Shown: in pieces, positions 7,860 through 16,576 of the stretch
Position numbering within the stretch: the stretch's first letter is position 1
How the letters are laid out: each line of letters starts with the position of its first letter
NCBI RefSeq assembly: GCF_023657595.1
Contig: NZ_CP098323.1
Coordinates: forward strand, 582,001-646,000
Direction: 5' to 3'
Length of the DNA: 64,000 nt
From: Cytobacillus firmus
GTDB lineage: Bacteria > Bacillota > Bacilli > Bacillales > Cytobacillaceae
Translations under genes and position numbers: made by a program
Notes under the pieces: model-generated
Seen by the model: only the letters and a program-made list of their open reading frames with translations
What the model was told of the DNA's origin: nothing
Database searches by the model: none

Positions 7860-9104
7860 ATGAGTACCTTAAATTCTAATCTGCAGGAAAATTGGCTGAA
7901 GAATATTATTCTCTTTTTAAGCAGCCAGACGATCTCCCTTTTTGGATCGTCCCTCGTTCAATATGCCATTATGTGGCATATTACGTTAACGACAGAATCC
8001 GGTTTGATGATGACTCTCTACATTATTTGCGGGTTCATTCCGACCTTCTTCTTATCACCGGTTGCGGGTGTTTGGGCAGACCGGTACAACCGGAAAATGC
8101 TGATTATTTTAGCAGATGGCCTCATTGCCTTTTCAACACTGATACTCGCCATCCTCTTCTTAATGGGGTATGAGTCCATCTGGCTGCTGTTTGTCATGGC
8201 AGGAATTCGTGCCCTTGGAACAGGAATCCAGACTCCTGCTGTCGGGGCGATTCTGCCTCAGATTGTTCCGAAGGAGAAGCTGACAAAGGTGAATGGAGTA
8301 AATGGGAGCATACAGGCTGTCATTATGTTTGTTTCACCGATGGTCAGTGCCGCTTTAATCGCTATGGCATCGCTTGAGGTCATCTTCTTCATCGATGTCA
8401 TCACAGCGGCGATTGCCATTGTTACACTGATGACGTTTGTTAAAATTGCTGTGCACAAAAAAGCAGCAGCGGAACAGACAGCGAGTTACTTCAGCGACTT
8501 TAAACAAGGGCTGCAATATGTGAACAGTAATCCTTTCCTGAAGAAGTTTTTCTTATTCTTTGCCGTATTCATCGTGCTAATGGCGCCTGCGGCCTTTCTG
8601 ACGCCGCTGCAGGTTACCCGTACCTTTGGGGGAGATGTGTGGGAGCTGACTGCCATTGAAATTGCTTTTTCAGTCGGAATGATGGCTGGAGGCGGAATTA
8701 TTGCTTCCTGGGGTGGATATCCAAATAAAATTACAACCATGACCCTTGCCAGTCTCATCATGGGGATCTGCACCCTGGCACTCGGCATCGTGCCGGTTTT
8801 CTGGATTTATTTATTGTTCATGGCGTTTTTCGGGATTGCCATGCCAATTTTCAATACACCGGTAACTGTATTGCTTCAGGAAAAAATTGAAGAGGATTAT
8901 TTAGGCAGAGTGTTTGGTGTCATAGGGATGATCTCCACCTCCATGATGCCGATTGGCATGCTGATATTTGGCCCGATTGCAGATGTCATTGCCATCGAAT
9001 GGCTTCTTGTGGGAACAGGGGCATTCATTATCCTGTTAGCTGTCATTTTAGGACGGGATCAGGTGCTTCTGGAAGCCGGGAAGCCTGAGCTGAGTGAATC
9101 GTAA
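7860..9104 (+). CDS. Mef-like MFS drug (macrolide) efflux protein
   Basis: Twelve-helix major facilitator of 414 residues, close in length to Mef(A) (405). It shares several local sequences with the macrolide pump family: GVWADRYNRK after helix 2, GTGIQTPAVGAILPQIVP, and LQEKIEEDYLGRVF followed by MPIGMLIFGPIAD. It probably exports a macrolide or related hydrophobic drug by proton antiport. The ribosome site is weak, which suits induction through the upstream leader and attenuator. Substrate is inferred from family and leader; other drugs are possible. A terminator follows directly. Confidence 0.82.
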   Translation: MSTLNSNLQENWLKNIILFLSSQTISLFGSSLVQYAIMWHITLTTESGLMMTLYIICGFIPTFFLSPVAGVWADRYNRKMLIILADGLIAFSTLILAILFLMGYESIWLLFVMAGIRALGTGIQTPAVGAILPQIVPKEKLTKVNGVNGSIQAVIMFVSPMVSAALIAMASLEVIFFIDVITAAIAIVTLMTFVKIAVHKKAAAEQTASYFSDFKQGLQYVNSNPFLKKFFLFFAVFIVLMAPAAFLTPLQVTRTFGGDVWELTAIEIAFSVGMMAGGGIIASWGGYPNKITTMTLASLIMGICTLALGIVPVFWIYLLFMAFFGIAMPIFNTPVTVLLQEKIEEDYLGRVFGVIGMISTSMMPIGMLIFGPIADVIAIEWLLVGTGAFIILLAVILGRDQVLLEAGKPELSES

Positions 9105-9146
9105 ACCCTTCTGATTAAATTAAGAGAAACAAACAACAGTCAAAAT

Positions 9147-9181
9147 AAAAAGCTCAATTCGCAATGAATTGGGCTTTTTGC
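9147..9181 (+). terminator. Terminator after the MFS gene
   Basis: A strong hairpin: AAAAAGCTCAATTC pairs with GAATTGGGCTTTTT around a five-base loop. The flanking A and T runs allow either direction. Confidence 0.85.
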
Positions 9182-9248
9182 TAATATAATTATAAATGAA
9201 TGCTGGATTTTATTTATGTTTTAATGTAGAGGTTAGCAGGAGGCAGTT

Positions 9249-9911
9249 ATGGGTTTAAAATATAAATGTTTAATCTTAGATCATGATGATACAGGGGTAA
9301 AAAGCACACCTGGTATACACTTTCCATCATTTGCAGAGGCTCTTAAAGACTTGCGGCCAAATGATAAACCTATATCTTTTGAAGATTTCGTCAGATATTG
9401 TTATCATCCGGGATTTACTGCATTATGTAAGGATATTATTAAATTTACAGATGAGGAACAAAATCACCAGCAGATGGTATGGAAAAAATATACCGAGTCA
9501 ACTGTACCTGACTTCTATGAGCTGTTTGCTGAGACAGTTCAAGAGTTTAAAAAGCAAGGTGGAATTGTGACGGTTGTTTCTCATTCTGAGACAAGCAGAA
9601 TTGAAAGAGATTATTCCATTCATTGTGGATTTGTGCCAGATGCCATCTTTGGCTGGGATCTTCCTGAGAATCAAAGAAAACCGCATCCATATCCAATTAA
9701 AGAAATATTAAGGCGCTATGAACTTCAAGAGACTGATGCATTAATGCTCGATGACCTGAAGCCCGGATTGGATATGGCCAGAAGCTGCAATGTGGATTTT
9801 GCGGCTGCCGGATGGTCTCACATTATCCCTGAAATCAAGGAACAAATGAAGTTAGATTCAAAGTATTATTTTGAAACAGTAGAGGAATTTAATAAATTTA
9901 TTTTTAAATAA
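9249..9911 (+). CDS. HAD-superfamily hydrolase
   Basis: Soluble 220-residue phosphatase-like protein. HAD motif I is LDHDDT near residue 11 (nucleophile Asp and acid/base Asp two residues on), motif II is VVSHSE, the motif III lysine lies in RKPHP, and motif IV is LMLDDLKPG. An inserted helical cap lies between motifs I and II (subclass I). The substrate cannot be told from sequence. GGAGG precedes the ATG, and it is a single-gene unit with a strong terminator overlapping the stop codon. Confidence 0.85.
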   Translation: MGLKYKCLILDHDDTGVKSTPGIHFPSFAEALKDLRPNDKPISFEDFVRYCYHPGFTALCKDIIKFTDEEQNHQQMVWKKYTESTVPDFYELFAETVQEFKKQGGIVTVVSHSETSRIERDYSIHCGFVPDAIFGWDLPENQRKPHPYPIKEILRRYELQETDALMLDDLKPGLDMARSCNVDFAAAGWSHIIPEIKEQMKLDSKYYFETVEEFNKFIFK

Positions 9912-9945
9912 CAAAACGCTTGGGCTAAATCCTAAGCGTTTTGTT
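9910..9945. terminator. Terminator after the HAD gene
   Basis: A 15-base stem with a six-base loop; AACAAAACGCTTGGG pairs with CCTAAGCGTTTTGTT. Confidence 0.85.
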
Positions 9946-10036
9946 ATGCAGAATCACTTTTAGAATGAGTAGCAAGGAACAGCTGGAATTAAAGGAGAAT
10001 ATTTATATTTAGCATTTCTTTGAGGGGGAATAAGTT

Positions 10037-10732
10037 ATGAGGCAAATTATCGCATTAGGAGGAGGCGGGTTCTCCATGGAGCCGGAGAATCCATTGTTAG
10101 ATGAATACATTTTACGTCAGTCAGGTAAAGAAAATCCTAAAGTCTGCTATGTGCCTACTGCAACAGGGGATTCCGAGGTTTGCATTAAATGGTTTTATGA
10201 CTTTTTTGAAAAACAGAAGTGCCAGCCCTCTCATTTATCATTATTTAAACCGCCAGCAAGAGATATAGAGGGGTTTATACTGGATAAAGATATCATTTAT
10301 GTTGGGGGCGGAAATACGAAGAATTTATTGGCTTTATGGAAAGAATGGGGATTAGATAAGATTTTACGAAAGGCATGGGACCAAGGGATCATATTAGCCG
10401 GCATCAGTGCGGGCTCCATTTGCTGGTTTGAAGAAGGGGTTACGGATTCTTATGGAGATAAACTGGAGCCATTAACATGCCTCGGCTTTTTGAAAGGAAG
10501 CAATTGCCCTCATTACGACGGAGAAGCGGAAAGAAGGCCTGCCTATCACCAGCTTTTGGCTTCTGATAAAATAAAGCCTGGAATTGCAGCGGATGATGGA
10601 GTGGCTATCCACTTCATTGAGGAGGAGGTCAGCCGAATCGTAAGCTCTAGACCGGATGCCATGGCCTATAAGGTCTATTTCGATAAAGAAGTTAAAGAGA
10701 TTGAACTGAAAACCGAATATTTGGGTTCTTGA
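10037..10732 (+). CDS. Peptidase E-like serine peptidase (S51 family)
   Basis: 231-residue protein of the PepE/YgaJ family, class I glutamine-amidotransferase-like fold. The nucleophile elbow is AGISAGS with Ser124; an YVGGGNTKNLL segment and a later HYD motif complete the family pattern. Family members cleave N-terminal Asp-X dipeptides in the cytoplasm. GAGGGGG lies 8 bases before the ATG. It is followed closely by the AlkD-like gene, possibly in one transcript. Confidence 0.88.
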   Translation: MRQIIALGGGGFSMEPENPLLDEYILRQSGKENPKVCYVPTATGDSEVCIKWFYDFFEKQKCQPSHLSLFKPPARDIEGFILDKDIIYVGGGNTKNLLALWKEWGLDKILRKAWDQGIILAGISAGSICWFEEGVTDSYGDKLEPLTCLGFLKGSNCPHYDGEAERRPAYHQLLASDKIKPGIAADDGVAIHFIEEEVSRIVSSRPDAMAYKVYFDKEVKEIELKTEYLGS

Positions 10733-10788
10733 AGCGAATCAGTCTTTTGCTGTTAACTTTATTTAAATAGAAGGAAGTGCTTAAAAAG

Positions 10789-11496
10789 ATGGATTTACAG
10801 ACGGTTATGCAGGAGCTTGAGGCTCTCGGCAAGGAACGGACCAAGAAAATGTACATATCTAACGGAGCACATGAGCCGCTTTTTGGTGCTGCAACAGGTG
10901 CAATGAAACCGATAGCTAAAAAAATTAAAAGAAATCAGCCTTTGGCGGAGGAGTTATACGCCACAGGGAACTACGATGCCATGTACTTTGCAGGCGTCAT
11001 TGCAGATCCTGAGGCCATGACCGAAGCGGATTTTGACCGCTGGATGGATGCTGCTTATTTTTACATGCTGTCCGATTATGTAGTGGCCGTTACATTAGCT
11101 GAAGCAGATATTGCACAGGATGTTGCCGACAAATGGATCGAAAGCGGGGAAGAACTGCGGATGTCAGGTGGCTGGAGCTGCTATTGCTGGCTTTTGGGAA
11201 ATCGTCCGGACGCTGAATTTTCTGAAGAGAAGCTGGCCAAAATGCTTGATAAAGTGAAAGACACCATCCACAATTCTCCGGAGCGTACGAAATCCGCCAT
11301 GAATAATTTTGTCTATACAGTGGGTGTTTCTTATTTGCCGCTCCATGAAAAGGCGGTTGAGATTGCAAAAGCCATTGGGCCGGTCGAAATGAAACGGGAT
11401 AAGAAAAAAAGTACCATTCTGCAGGCCTCAGAAAATATCCAAAAGGAAGCAGATAGAGGAAAGATTGGCTTTAAAAGGAAATATGTAAGATGCTAA
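10789..11496 (+). CDS. AlkD-like DNA alkylation repair protein
   Basis: 235-residue all-helical HEAT-like repeat protein resembling the AlkD/AlkC-like DNA glycosylases (COG4912), which remove N3/N7-alkylated purines. Typical local features are the repeated amphipathic helices, WMDAAYFYMLSDYV, and a helix pair ending SPERTKSAMNNFVYTVG. I use the ATG 11 bases after AAGGAAG; a GTG four codons upstream is also open but would leave no spacing. Glycosylase activity is inferred; some relatives have lost it. Confidence 0.8.
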   Translation: MDLQTVMQELEALGKERTKKMYISNGAHEPLFGAATGAMKPIAKKIKRNQPLAEELYATGNYDAMYFAGVIADPEAMTEADFDRWMDAAYFYMLSDYVVAVTLAEADIAQDVADKWIESGEELRMSGGWSCYCWLLGNRPDAEFSEEKLAKMLDKVKDTIHNSPERTKSAMNNFVYTVGVSYLPLHEKAVEIAKAIGPVEMKRDKKKSTILQASENIQKEADRGKIGFKRKYVRC

Positions 11497-11622
11497 ACCA
11501 ATTGGGGCTGGGTTAGACAATGAACCTGTCCCTTTGTGTTATAATGAGGAACTTAGGAATGATGAAATGCGCTAATAGTGGAACGGATGTCCGCTCAGCG
11601 ATTCAATATGGAGGGTAAGGTA

Positions 11623-11832
11623 ATGAATAAACGATGGACCATCAGCAAAATTAACGATTTCGTTGAGAAAAACTCGGATAGTAAGCTGCTATCGACGGAA
11701 TATCATGGTTTTTCTCAAAAGCTGCTTTTTCAATGTGCATGCGGCAGCCAGTTTGAAAAAACATTTACGAAATTTAAAAATAATCACCAGCGCAAATGTG
11801 ACGTTTGCCAGCCGCCTAAAGCGTCACGCTAA
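11623..11832 (+). CDS. Small zinc-ribbon protein
   Basis: 69-residue hypothetical protein with a CACG...CDVC four-cysteine arrangement (CxC, 18-21 residues, CxxC) typical of a treble-clef or ribbon zinc site, preceded by a basic N-terminal stretch. This suggests nucleic-acid binding. The start is an ATG after AGGGTAAGG; upstream in-frame codons have no ribosome site. The stop codon abuts a GGGGACA repeat fragment that doubles as a terminator. Function unknown. Confidence 0.65.
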   Translation: MNKRWTISKINDFVEKNSDSKLLSTEYHGFSQKLLFQCACGSQFEKTFTKFKNNHQRKCDVCQPPKASR

Positions 11833-11866
11833 AGGGGACACGGGGACAGATACACTGTCCTTTTTT
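11831..11866 (+). terminator. GGGGACA repeat fragment acting as terminator
   Basis: GGACAG (11844) pairs with CTGTCC (11855), followed by six Ts. The sequence shares the GGGGACAG core with the palindrome at 7479, so a repeat piece appears to have become the terminator of the small zinc-ribbon gene. Confidence 0.65.
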
Positions 11867-11907
11867 CAGTTCTGTATTTGAAAATGTATTTGAAAGCAGG
11901 TCATAAA

Positions 11908-12468
11908 ATGAAAACAGAAAAAGAAAAAATGCTGGCCGGAGAAATGTATGATCCTGCCGATCCGGTATTATTAAAGGAACGCGAGGAAGCAAGACGAAAG
12001 GTCAGAATGTACAATCAGACTCTGGAGACTGAAGGGGAAAAGCGAATAAAGTTATTAAAGGAGCTACTTGGGTCTACCGGAGAAAACGTATATATGGAGC
12101 CCAATATCAGATTTGATTACGGCTATAATACTCATGTAGGTGAAAACTTTTTTGCGAACTTTGACTGTACCATCCTGGATGTCTGTGAAGTGCGTTTTGG
12201 AGATAATTGCATGCTTGCTCCCGGTGTACATATCTATACGGCAACGCATCCGCTTCATCCCGCTGAACGCAATTCAGGCAGAGAATATGCTAAGCCGATT
12301 ACGATTGGAAACAATGTGTGGGTCGGGGGAAGTGCAGTCATTAATCCAGGTGTAACAATAGGGGACAATGCGGTGATCGCATCAGGTGCAGTTGTTACGA
12401 AAGATGTGCCTGATAATGTGGTAGTAGGCGGAAATCCAGCTAAAATAATTAAACAGATTGAGCTTTGA
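11908..12468 (+). CDS. maa: Sugar O-acetyltransferase (maltose acetyltransferase type)
   Basis: 186-residue left-handed beta-helix (hexapeptide repeat) acetyltransferase. The N-terminal Mac domain motif is [11 protein letters not shown]; the hexapeptide coils run from about residue 60, with catalytic His114 in TATHPL and the terminal coil [13 protein letters not shown]. It moves acetyl from acetyl-CoA to a sugar 6-hydroxyl (maltose/glucose in the best-known members). The ATG after GCAGGT is preferred; a TTG ten codons upstream has no ribosome site. A second, truncated acetyltransferase of this superfamily closes the window. Confidence 0.88.
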   Translation: MKTEKEKMLAGEMYDPADPVLLKEREEARRKVRMYNQTLETEGEKRIKLLKELLGSTGENVYMEPNIRFDYGYNTHVGENFFANFDCTILDVCEVRFGDNCMLAPGVHIYTATHPLHPAERNSGREYAKPITIGNNVWVGGSAVINPGVTIGDNAVIASGAVVTKDVPDNVVVGGNPAKIIKQIEL

Positions 12469-12688
12469 ATTCTTCCCAGCATCCATAAAAAAAGTCATTT
12501 CCCATTGCGGATTTGGCTTTTCTTATGTTTCAGCGCAGGGCAGCCGACTCTATTTTTGGTCTTTGTTCAACTATATCTCTGGCCAGTCCATCTTCCGATT
12601 TTTAAACAAGCCACATGGATTTCGCACGAAACGAATAACATTACTCCTCAAAGAGAAAACTGTGAAATAAAAACTCTGGAGGAAAGTC

Positions 12689-12850
12689 ATGAGGGATAAT
12701 AAAGAAAAACTTGAGAATACGGTGCAAGACAGCGGTCAAAAAGAAGATTTCAATGAGTTTAGCAACCCGGACTATGGCCTAAAATCAGTTGCAGATGGAT
12801 GCGATTTTGCTGAGGGAGAAAAAAAGCCTCCTCAGTGCGATAGGTTATAG
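12689..12850 (+). CDS. Small acidic hypothetical protein (53 aa)
   Basis: A short frame with an excellent ribosome site (GGAGGAAA, 4 bases before ATG) encodes a charged, hydrophilic 53-residue protein with two cysteines (CDF near the middle, CDRL at the end). No membrane segment or known domain is visible. It may be a small spore- or stress-type protein, but I do not recognise it. Confidence 0.5.
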   Translation: MRDNKEKLENTVQDSGQKEDFNEFSNPDYGLKSVADGCDFAEGEKKPPQCDRL

Positions 12851-13049
12851 GTATCTGGTTAACGCTTTTTATTCTGACAGCTACCTATTAGAAGGTCTCT
12901 ACTAAGCTGCTTCAAGATTTAGTATAAATATGGAAAGGGATTTGGAGAGTTTAACAATAAAATTATTAGATTTTTTTATATTTTCACAAATATCTATTAT
13001 TCTTACATTGATATACTAAACATATTAGGCAACTGGGGGGAGGAACCGT

Positions 13050-14150
13050 ATGAAAGACATTTTAAAAATTGGAAGCGCTTTTATTGGTGTAATTGTTGGT
13101 GCTGGATTTGCATCGGGGCAGGAAGTTCTTCAGTATTTTACCAGTTTTGGCATAATGGGTATTTTTGCTGCTATTGTTGCAACCGCTTTATTTGCTTATG
13201 TCGGTATGATATTGGTATGGTTAGGGAGCAGCATGAAAACTTCCTCACATAAACTTGTGATTTATAAGATAAGCGGCCGATATCTAGGTTTAATTATTGA
13301 TTATATTCTAATTTTCACTTTGTTTGGTGTAGGTGTAGTCATGATAGCAGGTGCAGGGTCAAACTTAAATCAACAATTTGGATTACCTGTCATAATTGGG
13401 ACTAGTGTTATGGCGATTCTTGTTTTTTTAACGGGAATGTTAAAGGTTGACCGTGTTGTTGCTATCATCGGTGGGATTACCCCATTTCTAATCCTTTTTG
13501 TCATCATCACATCTATCTATAGTTTTATAAATGCTGATGGGTCATTCCACGCTTTGAATGGTGTGGCGAAGGAGACTCCGACAACTCTGCCAAACTGGTT
13601 TATTTCTGCTATCAATTATGTGTCCTTTAACACGGCAGTAGGTGCTTCAATGGCAATCGTGATGGGGGGAGCTGAAAATAAACGTAAAACGGCCGCGTTA
13701 GGTGGATTAGTTGGAGGTTTTGGGCTAGGTGTTCTTATTCTGCTTAGCCATCTGGCTATTTTCTCTAAGATTGAAAGTGTAGGCAGTATGGATATGCCAA
13801 TGCTGGCCATTGTTAATGATATTTCACCTGCATTGGGTACGATCATGTCGGCGGTTCTCTTTGCCATGATCTTCAATACAGCTATAAGCATGTTTTTCTC
13901 TTTTGTGGCCCGGTTTTCCAAGGTTGATACCACACATTTTAAAAGGTTATTCGCAGGAACCATGATTGTAGCATTTGCAGCAAGCTTCATAGGTTTTACT
14001 GATCTTGTCAGCTACTTCTACCCGCTGATAGGTTATCTTGGATTGGTCCTAATTGCTGTCTTATTTTACGCTCCACTTAGATTGAAAAGGATTGAAGAAG
14101 CAGGAGACGGAGATGGAGAAGAATATCCTAAAAAAGTAGTGAACAGCTAG
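13050..14150 (+). CDS. YkvI-family membrane transporter
   Basis: 366-residue integral membrane protein with about ten segments. It opens with the signature IGSAFIGVIVGAGFASGQE and has the FNTAVGASMAIVMGGAENK region of the YkvI family (COG3949), related to LeuT-fold/APC amino-acid transporters. The substrate is unknown. A very strong GGGGGAGG precedes the ATG. It stands alone with its own terminator. The neighbouring amidohydrolase could supply amino-acid substrates, but nothing in the sequence proves that link. Confidence 0.85.
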   Translation: MKDILKIGSAFIGVIVGAGFASGQEVLQYFTSFGIMGIFAAIVATALFAYVGMILVWLGSSMKTSSHKLVIYKISGRYLGLIIDYILIFTLFGVGVVMIAGAGSNLNQQFGLPVIIGTSVMAILVFLTGMLKVDRVVAIIGGITPFLILFVIITSIYSFINADGSFHALNGVAKETPTTLPNWFISAINYVSFNTAVGASMAIVMGGAENKRKTAALGGLVGGFGLGVLILLSHLAIFSKIESVGSMDMPMLAIVNDISPALGTIMSAVLFAMIFNTAISMFFSFVARFSKVDTTHFKRLFAGTMIVAFAASFIGFTDLVSYFYPLIGYLGLVLIAVLFYAPLRLKRIEEAGDGDGEEYPKKVVNS

Positions 14151-14175
14151 ATGCCAATAAATCAGAGAATAATGG

Positions 14176-14216
14176 AGAAGGAGAGCAATGGATGTGCACT
14201 GTGCTCTCCTTCTTTT
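14176..14216 (+). terminator. Terminator after the YkvI-like gene
   Basis: A twelve-base perfect stem, AGAAGGAGAGCA with TGCTCTCCTTCT, followed by TTTT. Confidence 0.85.
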
Positions 14217-14380
14217 AATTTGATATTAAAGACATTGGTGCACGATCTGAATTCCTGGCGGCCCTCTTGTTCTGGCAGTTTTAGTATGTCAGCTGTATAG
14301 GAATGATATAAATAGTGTCTCAGAACTTGTGTGTTTAGTCAGGTTCTTTTGAGGTCAAAGTAGGATAGGAGCTGATATTC

Positions 14381-15586
14381 ATGATTGATCAATTAATGAA
14401 AATGCTGGAAGAACGAGAAGAAGAGATGATTGGAATACGCCGTTATTTACATCAGAATCCTGAGCTTTCATTTAAAGAGGAAAAAACGGCAGCCTATATC
14501 GCTGATTTTTACAGAGGGAAAGATGTTGATCTGATAACAAATGCAGGGAATGGATATGGCATTGTTGTCACTATTGAGGGTGGAAAGCCGGGAAAAACCG
14601 TGGCACTTCGGGCTGATTTTGATGCGCTTCCTATTAAAGAAGAGCTGGATGTTCCGTTTAAATCAAAAATGGAAGGGATCATGCATGCTTGCGGCCATGA
14701 TGCACATACAGCATACCTTATGGTTTTGGCTGATTGTTTGATCCAATTAAAAGATAAGATCCATGGCACCGTCAAAATAATCCATCAGCATGCGGAAGAA
14801 GAGCCTCCAGGCGGAGCCAAAAGCATCGTTGAAGAAGGATTTCTGGATGATGTCCATGCCATTTTTGGCATACATGTTTTGCCAATCGCCCCCGCTGGAA
14901 CTGTTGGCTATCACAGCGGATATTCCTTTAATGGCCGCGCCTATTTTAAACTAAGAGTGCAGGCAAGCGGTGGACACGGTTCTTCTCCGCATAAGGCCAA
15001 CGATGCTATTGTTGCAGGAGCCTATTTTGTAACAGCTATCCAAACAGTTGTGAGCCGCAGAGTGGATCCGTTTCATGCCGGTGTAGTGACAATCGGTTCA
15101 TTTGACGGTAAAGGGAGTTTTAATGTGATCAAGGATCATATCGAAATTGAGGGGGATGTGCGCTATTCCAATGATGAAACAAAAGATGTGATGAATAGAG
15201 AAATTCACCGCATTGTAAACGGACTTGAGGAGTTATTTGGTGTAAGCTGTGAGCTGACATATGAACCCGACTACCCGCCGCTGTATAATGATCCTGAATT
15301 GACGAGGTTTGTTGCAGGTACGCTGGCATCAGCCGGGGATAAAGACATTATGGAGGTAAAAGAGTTTCCTAAAATGGCACCATCGGACGATTTTGCGCAT
15401 TATTTGGAGAAGGTCCCTGGCTGTTATTTTTATATTGGGTGCACGCCAAAGGGGACAGAAGAACCTTATTTCAATCATCACCCTAAATTTGATATAGATG
15501 AAGGTTCGTTGCTAGTTGCCGCAAAATCAGTGGGATATGTTGTTTGCAATTATTTCAAGTTTAACGAAACGAAAAGCTCACGCTGA
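14381..15586 (+). CDS. M20D amidohydrolase (aminoacylase/hippurate hydrolase family)
   Basis: 401-residue cytosolic metallo-amidohydrolase. The metal-binding motif is MHACGHDAH, followed by the catalytic HAEEEPPGGAK (Glu-Glu pair). The dimerisation-domain motif GGHGSSPH and a C-terminal metal-site histidine segment (FNHHPKFDID) complete the family pattern. Family members hydrolyse N-acyl amino acids or related amides. Exact substrate unknown. It is monocistronic; the stop codon lies inside its terminator hairpin. Confidence 0.88.
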   Translation: MIDQLMKMLEEREEEMIGIRRYLHQNPELSFKEEKTAAYIADFYRGKDVDLITNAGNGYGIVVTIEGGKPGKTVALRADFDALPIKEELDVPFKSKMEGIMHACGHDAHTAYLMVLADCLIQLKDKIHGTVKIIHQHAEEEPPGGAKSIVEEGFLDDVHAIFGIHVLPIAPAGTVGYHSGYSFNGRAYFKLRVQASGGHGSSPHKANDAIVAGAYFVTAIQTVVSRRVDPFHAGVVTIGSFDGKGSFNVIKDHIEIEGDVRYSNDETKDVMNREIHRIVNGLEELFGVSCELTYEPDYPPLYNDPELTRFVAGTLASAGDKDIMEVKEFPKMAPSDDFAHYLEKVPGCYFYIGCTPKGTEEPYFNHHPKFDIDEGSLLVAAKSVGYVVCNYFKFNETKSSR

Positions 15587-15598
15587 AGTGAGCTTTTT
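15572..15598 (+). terminator. Terminator overlapping the M20D stop codon
   Basis: AAAAGCTCAC pairs with GTGAGCTTTTT around a six-base loop; the flanking A/T runs suit both converging genes. Confidence 0.85.
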
Positions 15599-15620
15599 AT
15601 GTTTAAAGGAAGTCTGCTTC

Positions 15621-16223
15621 TTATTGTTTTTGAATCGATTTAATAGGCAATCTCCAGCTGTAATGATGCGAAATTCCCCGCAGCATTAAAGTAATAGTAA
15701 AAAGAATATAGAAATGATAAGACTTGGATAACCAATCAAGGCCTATGATAAACCCGGCAAAGATGGCCCATAAAAGATATACTTCATCACGTAAAACAAT
15801 GGGCTTTCGCTGAGCCAGCACATCGCGGATCATTCCTCCGCCGGCACCGGTTATAGCAGCTGAGAACATAACAGCAAATAAGGGTAAATCAATTGATTGT
15901 GCATACATAGCTCCCTGAACAGCAAACGCTGATAAGCCAATTGAATCAAAGATGCTCCATTTCGTCAAAAGCTGAACTGTGCTGACTGGCAATAGGATAA
16001 CGATGCTGATGGTAATAAGGGCAACGATAAAAAGAGTGGTTTGCTGCCATAATTCTATGATCGGAATGCCGGTAAGAAGATTTCTGATAGCCCCGCCGCC
16101 AAATGCAGTAATCAATCCCAAAACATAGGCGCCCATAATGTCGTATTTTACTTCCAGCGCAACGACTGCCCCGCTCATTGCAAACGCAATGGTTCCAATC
16201 ACGTTCAATACATCCCAAACCAT
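15621..16223 (-). CDS. UPF0126/TRIC-family membrane protein under glycine riboswitch
   Basis: 200-residue membrane protein of the YadS/UPF0126 family, made of two three-helix repeats (FAMSGAVVALE with GAYVLGLITAFGGGAIRN, and later FAVQGAMYA with AAITGAGGGMIRD). Homologues are related to trimeric cation channels, and in Firmicutes they often follow glycine riboswitches and are proposed glycine transporters. I choose the ATG four bases after AGGGGGGA instead of an upstream TTG. The glycine aptamer and a clear promoter lie just upstream. Glycine transport is inferred from the riboswitch. Confidence 0.88.
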   Translation of the reverse strand: MVWDVLNVIGTIAFAMSGAVVALEVKYDIMGAYVLGLITAFGGGAIRNLLTGIPIIELWQQTTLFIVALITISIVILLPVSTVQLLTKWSIFDSIGLSAFAVQGAMYAQSIDLPLFAVMFSAAITGAGGGMIRDVLAQRKPIVLRDEVYLLWAIFAGFIIGLDWLSKSYHFYILFTITLMLRGISHHYSWRLPIKSIQKQ

Positions 16224-16245
16224 ACAATCCCCCCTAATCAAGTAT

Positions 16246-16340
16246 CTATGCCTTTGAACCTGAGAGGTTTACCTATTTCATAAGGCCTGCCCCATCTGTG
16301 ACGTGAGATACGTACTCTCCTGCAGCAGTCATTCCCAAGT
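16246..16340 (-). ncRNA. Glycine riboswitch (single aptamer)
   Basis: Read on the minus strand, GCAGGAGAG, an internal GGGGCAGGCC and the conserved CCTCTCAGGTTCAAAGG are in the order and spacing of a glycine (gcvT-type) aptamer, ending about 25 bases before the start codon. Only one aptamer is apparent rather than the usual tandem. No intrinsic terminator lies between aptamer and gene, so control may be translational: the AGGGGGGA ribosome site is close to the 3' end. Confidence 0.8.
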
Positions 16341-16361
16341 AAATGTTTTTATACTATACAG

Positions 16362-16389
16362 AGTATAGAGCGGAGGCCAGGACAGTCAA
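16362..16389 (-). promoter_or_regulatory. Promoter of the glycine-riboswitch transcript
   Basis: On the minus strand, TTGACT, a 16-base spacer and TATACT lie just upstream of the aptamer. Confidence 0.65.
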
Positions 16390-16576
16390 TTAAAATGTCT
16401 AGGTGAAAGTTAGAAAAAAGGGGACAGAACATAAACTCCTGGCGCTATAACTTGCAAGACTGGTATCACTATTGTATTAAAGCGGAAATGTAGGAGGGTC
16501 AGTCGCAGCTTTTGGGGGCTTGGCAAAGAAGTTAATGCAAAAATCCCCCACAATTGTAGAAGGTCTCGCATGTAAG

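Noticed and set aside
12458..12699. Two overlapping hydrophobic frames between the acetyltransferase and the 53-residue gene
   Set aside because: One looks slightly protein-like (MRIWLFLCFSAGQ) but neither has a ribosome site, and they overlap in different frames; possibly decayed sequence.
13058..13072. cre-like sequence at the start of the YkvI-type gene
   Set aside because: One mismatch to consensus, and it coincides with codons for the conserved GSAF motif, so chance is sufficient.
16390..16576. Possible gene or RNA between the glycine riboswitch promoter and blaI
   Set aside because: Contains only a GGGGACAG fragment and a loose GGGGG/CCCCC pairing; nothing more is supportable.
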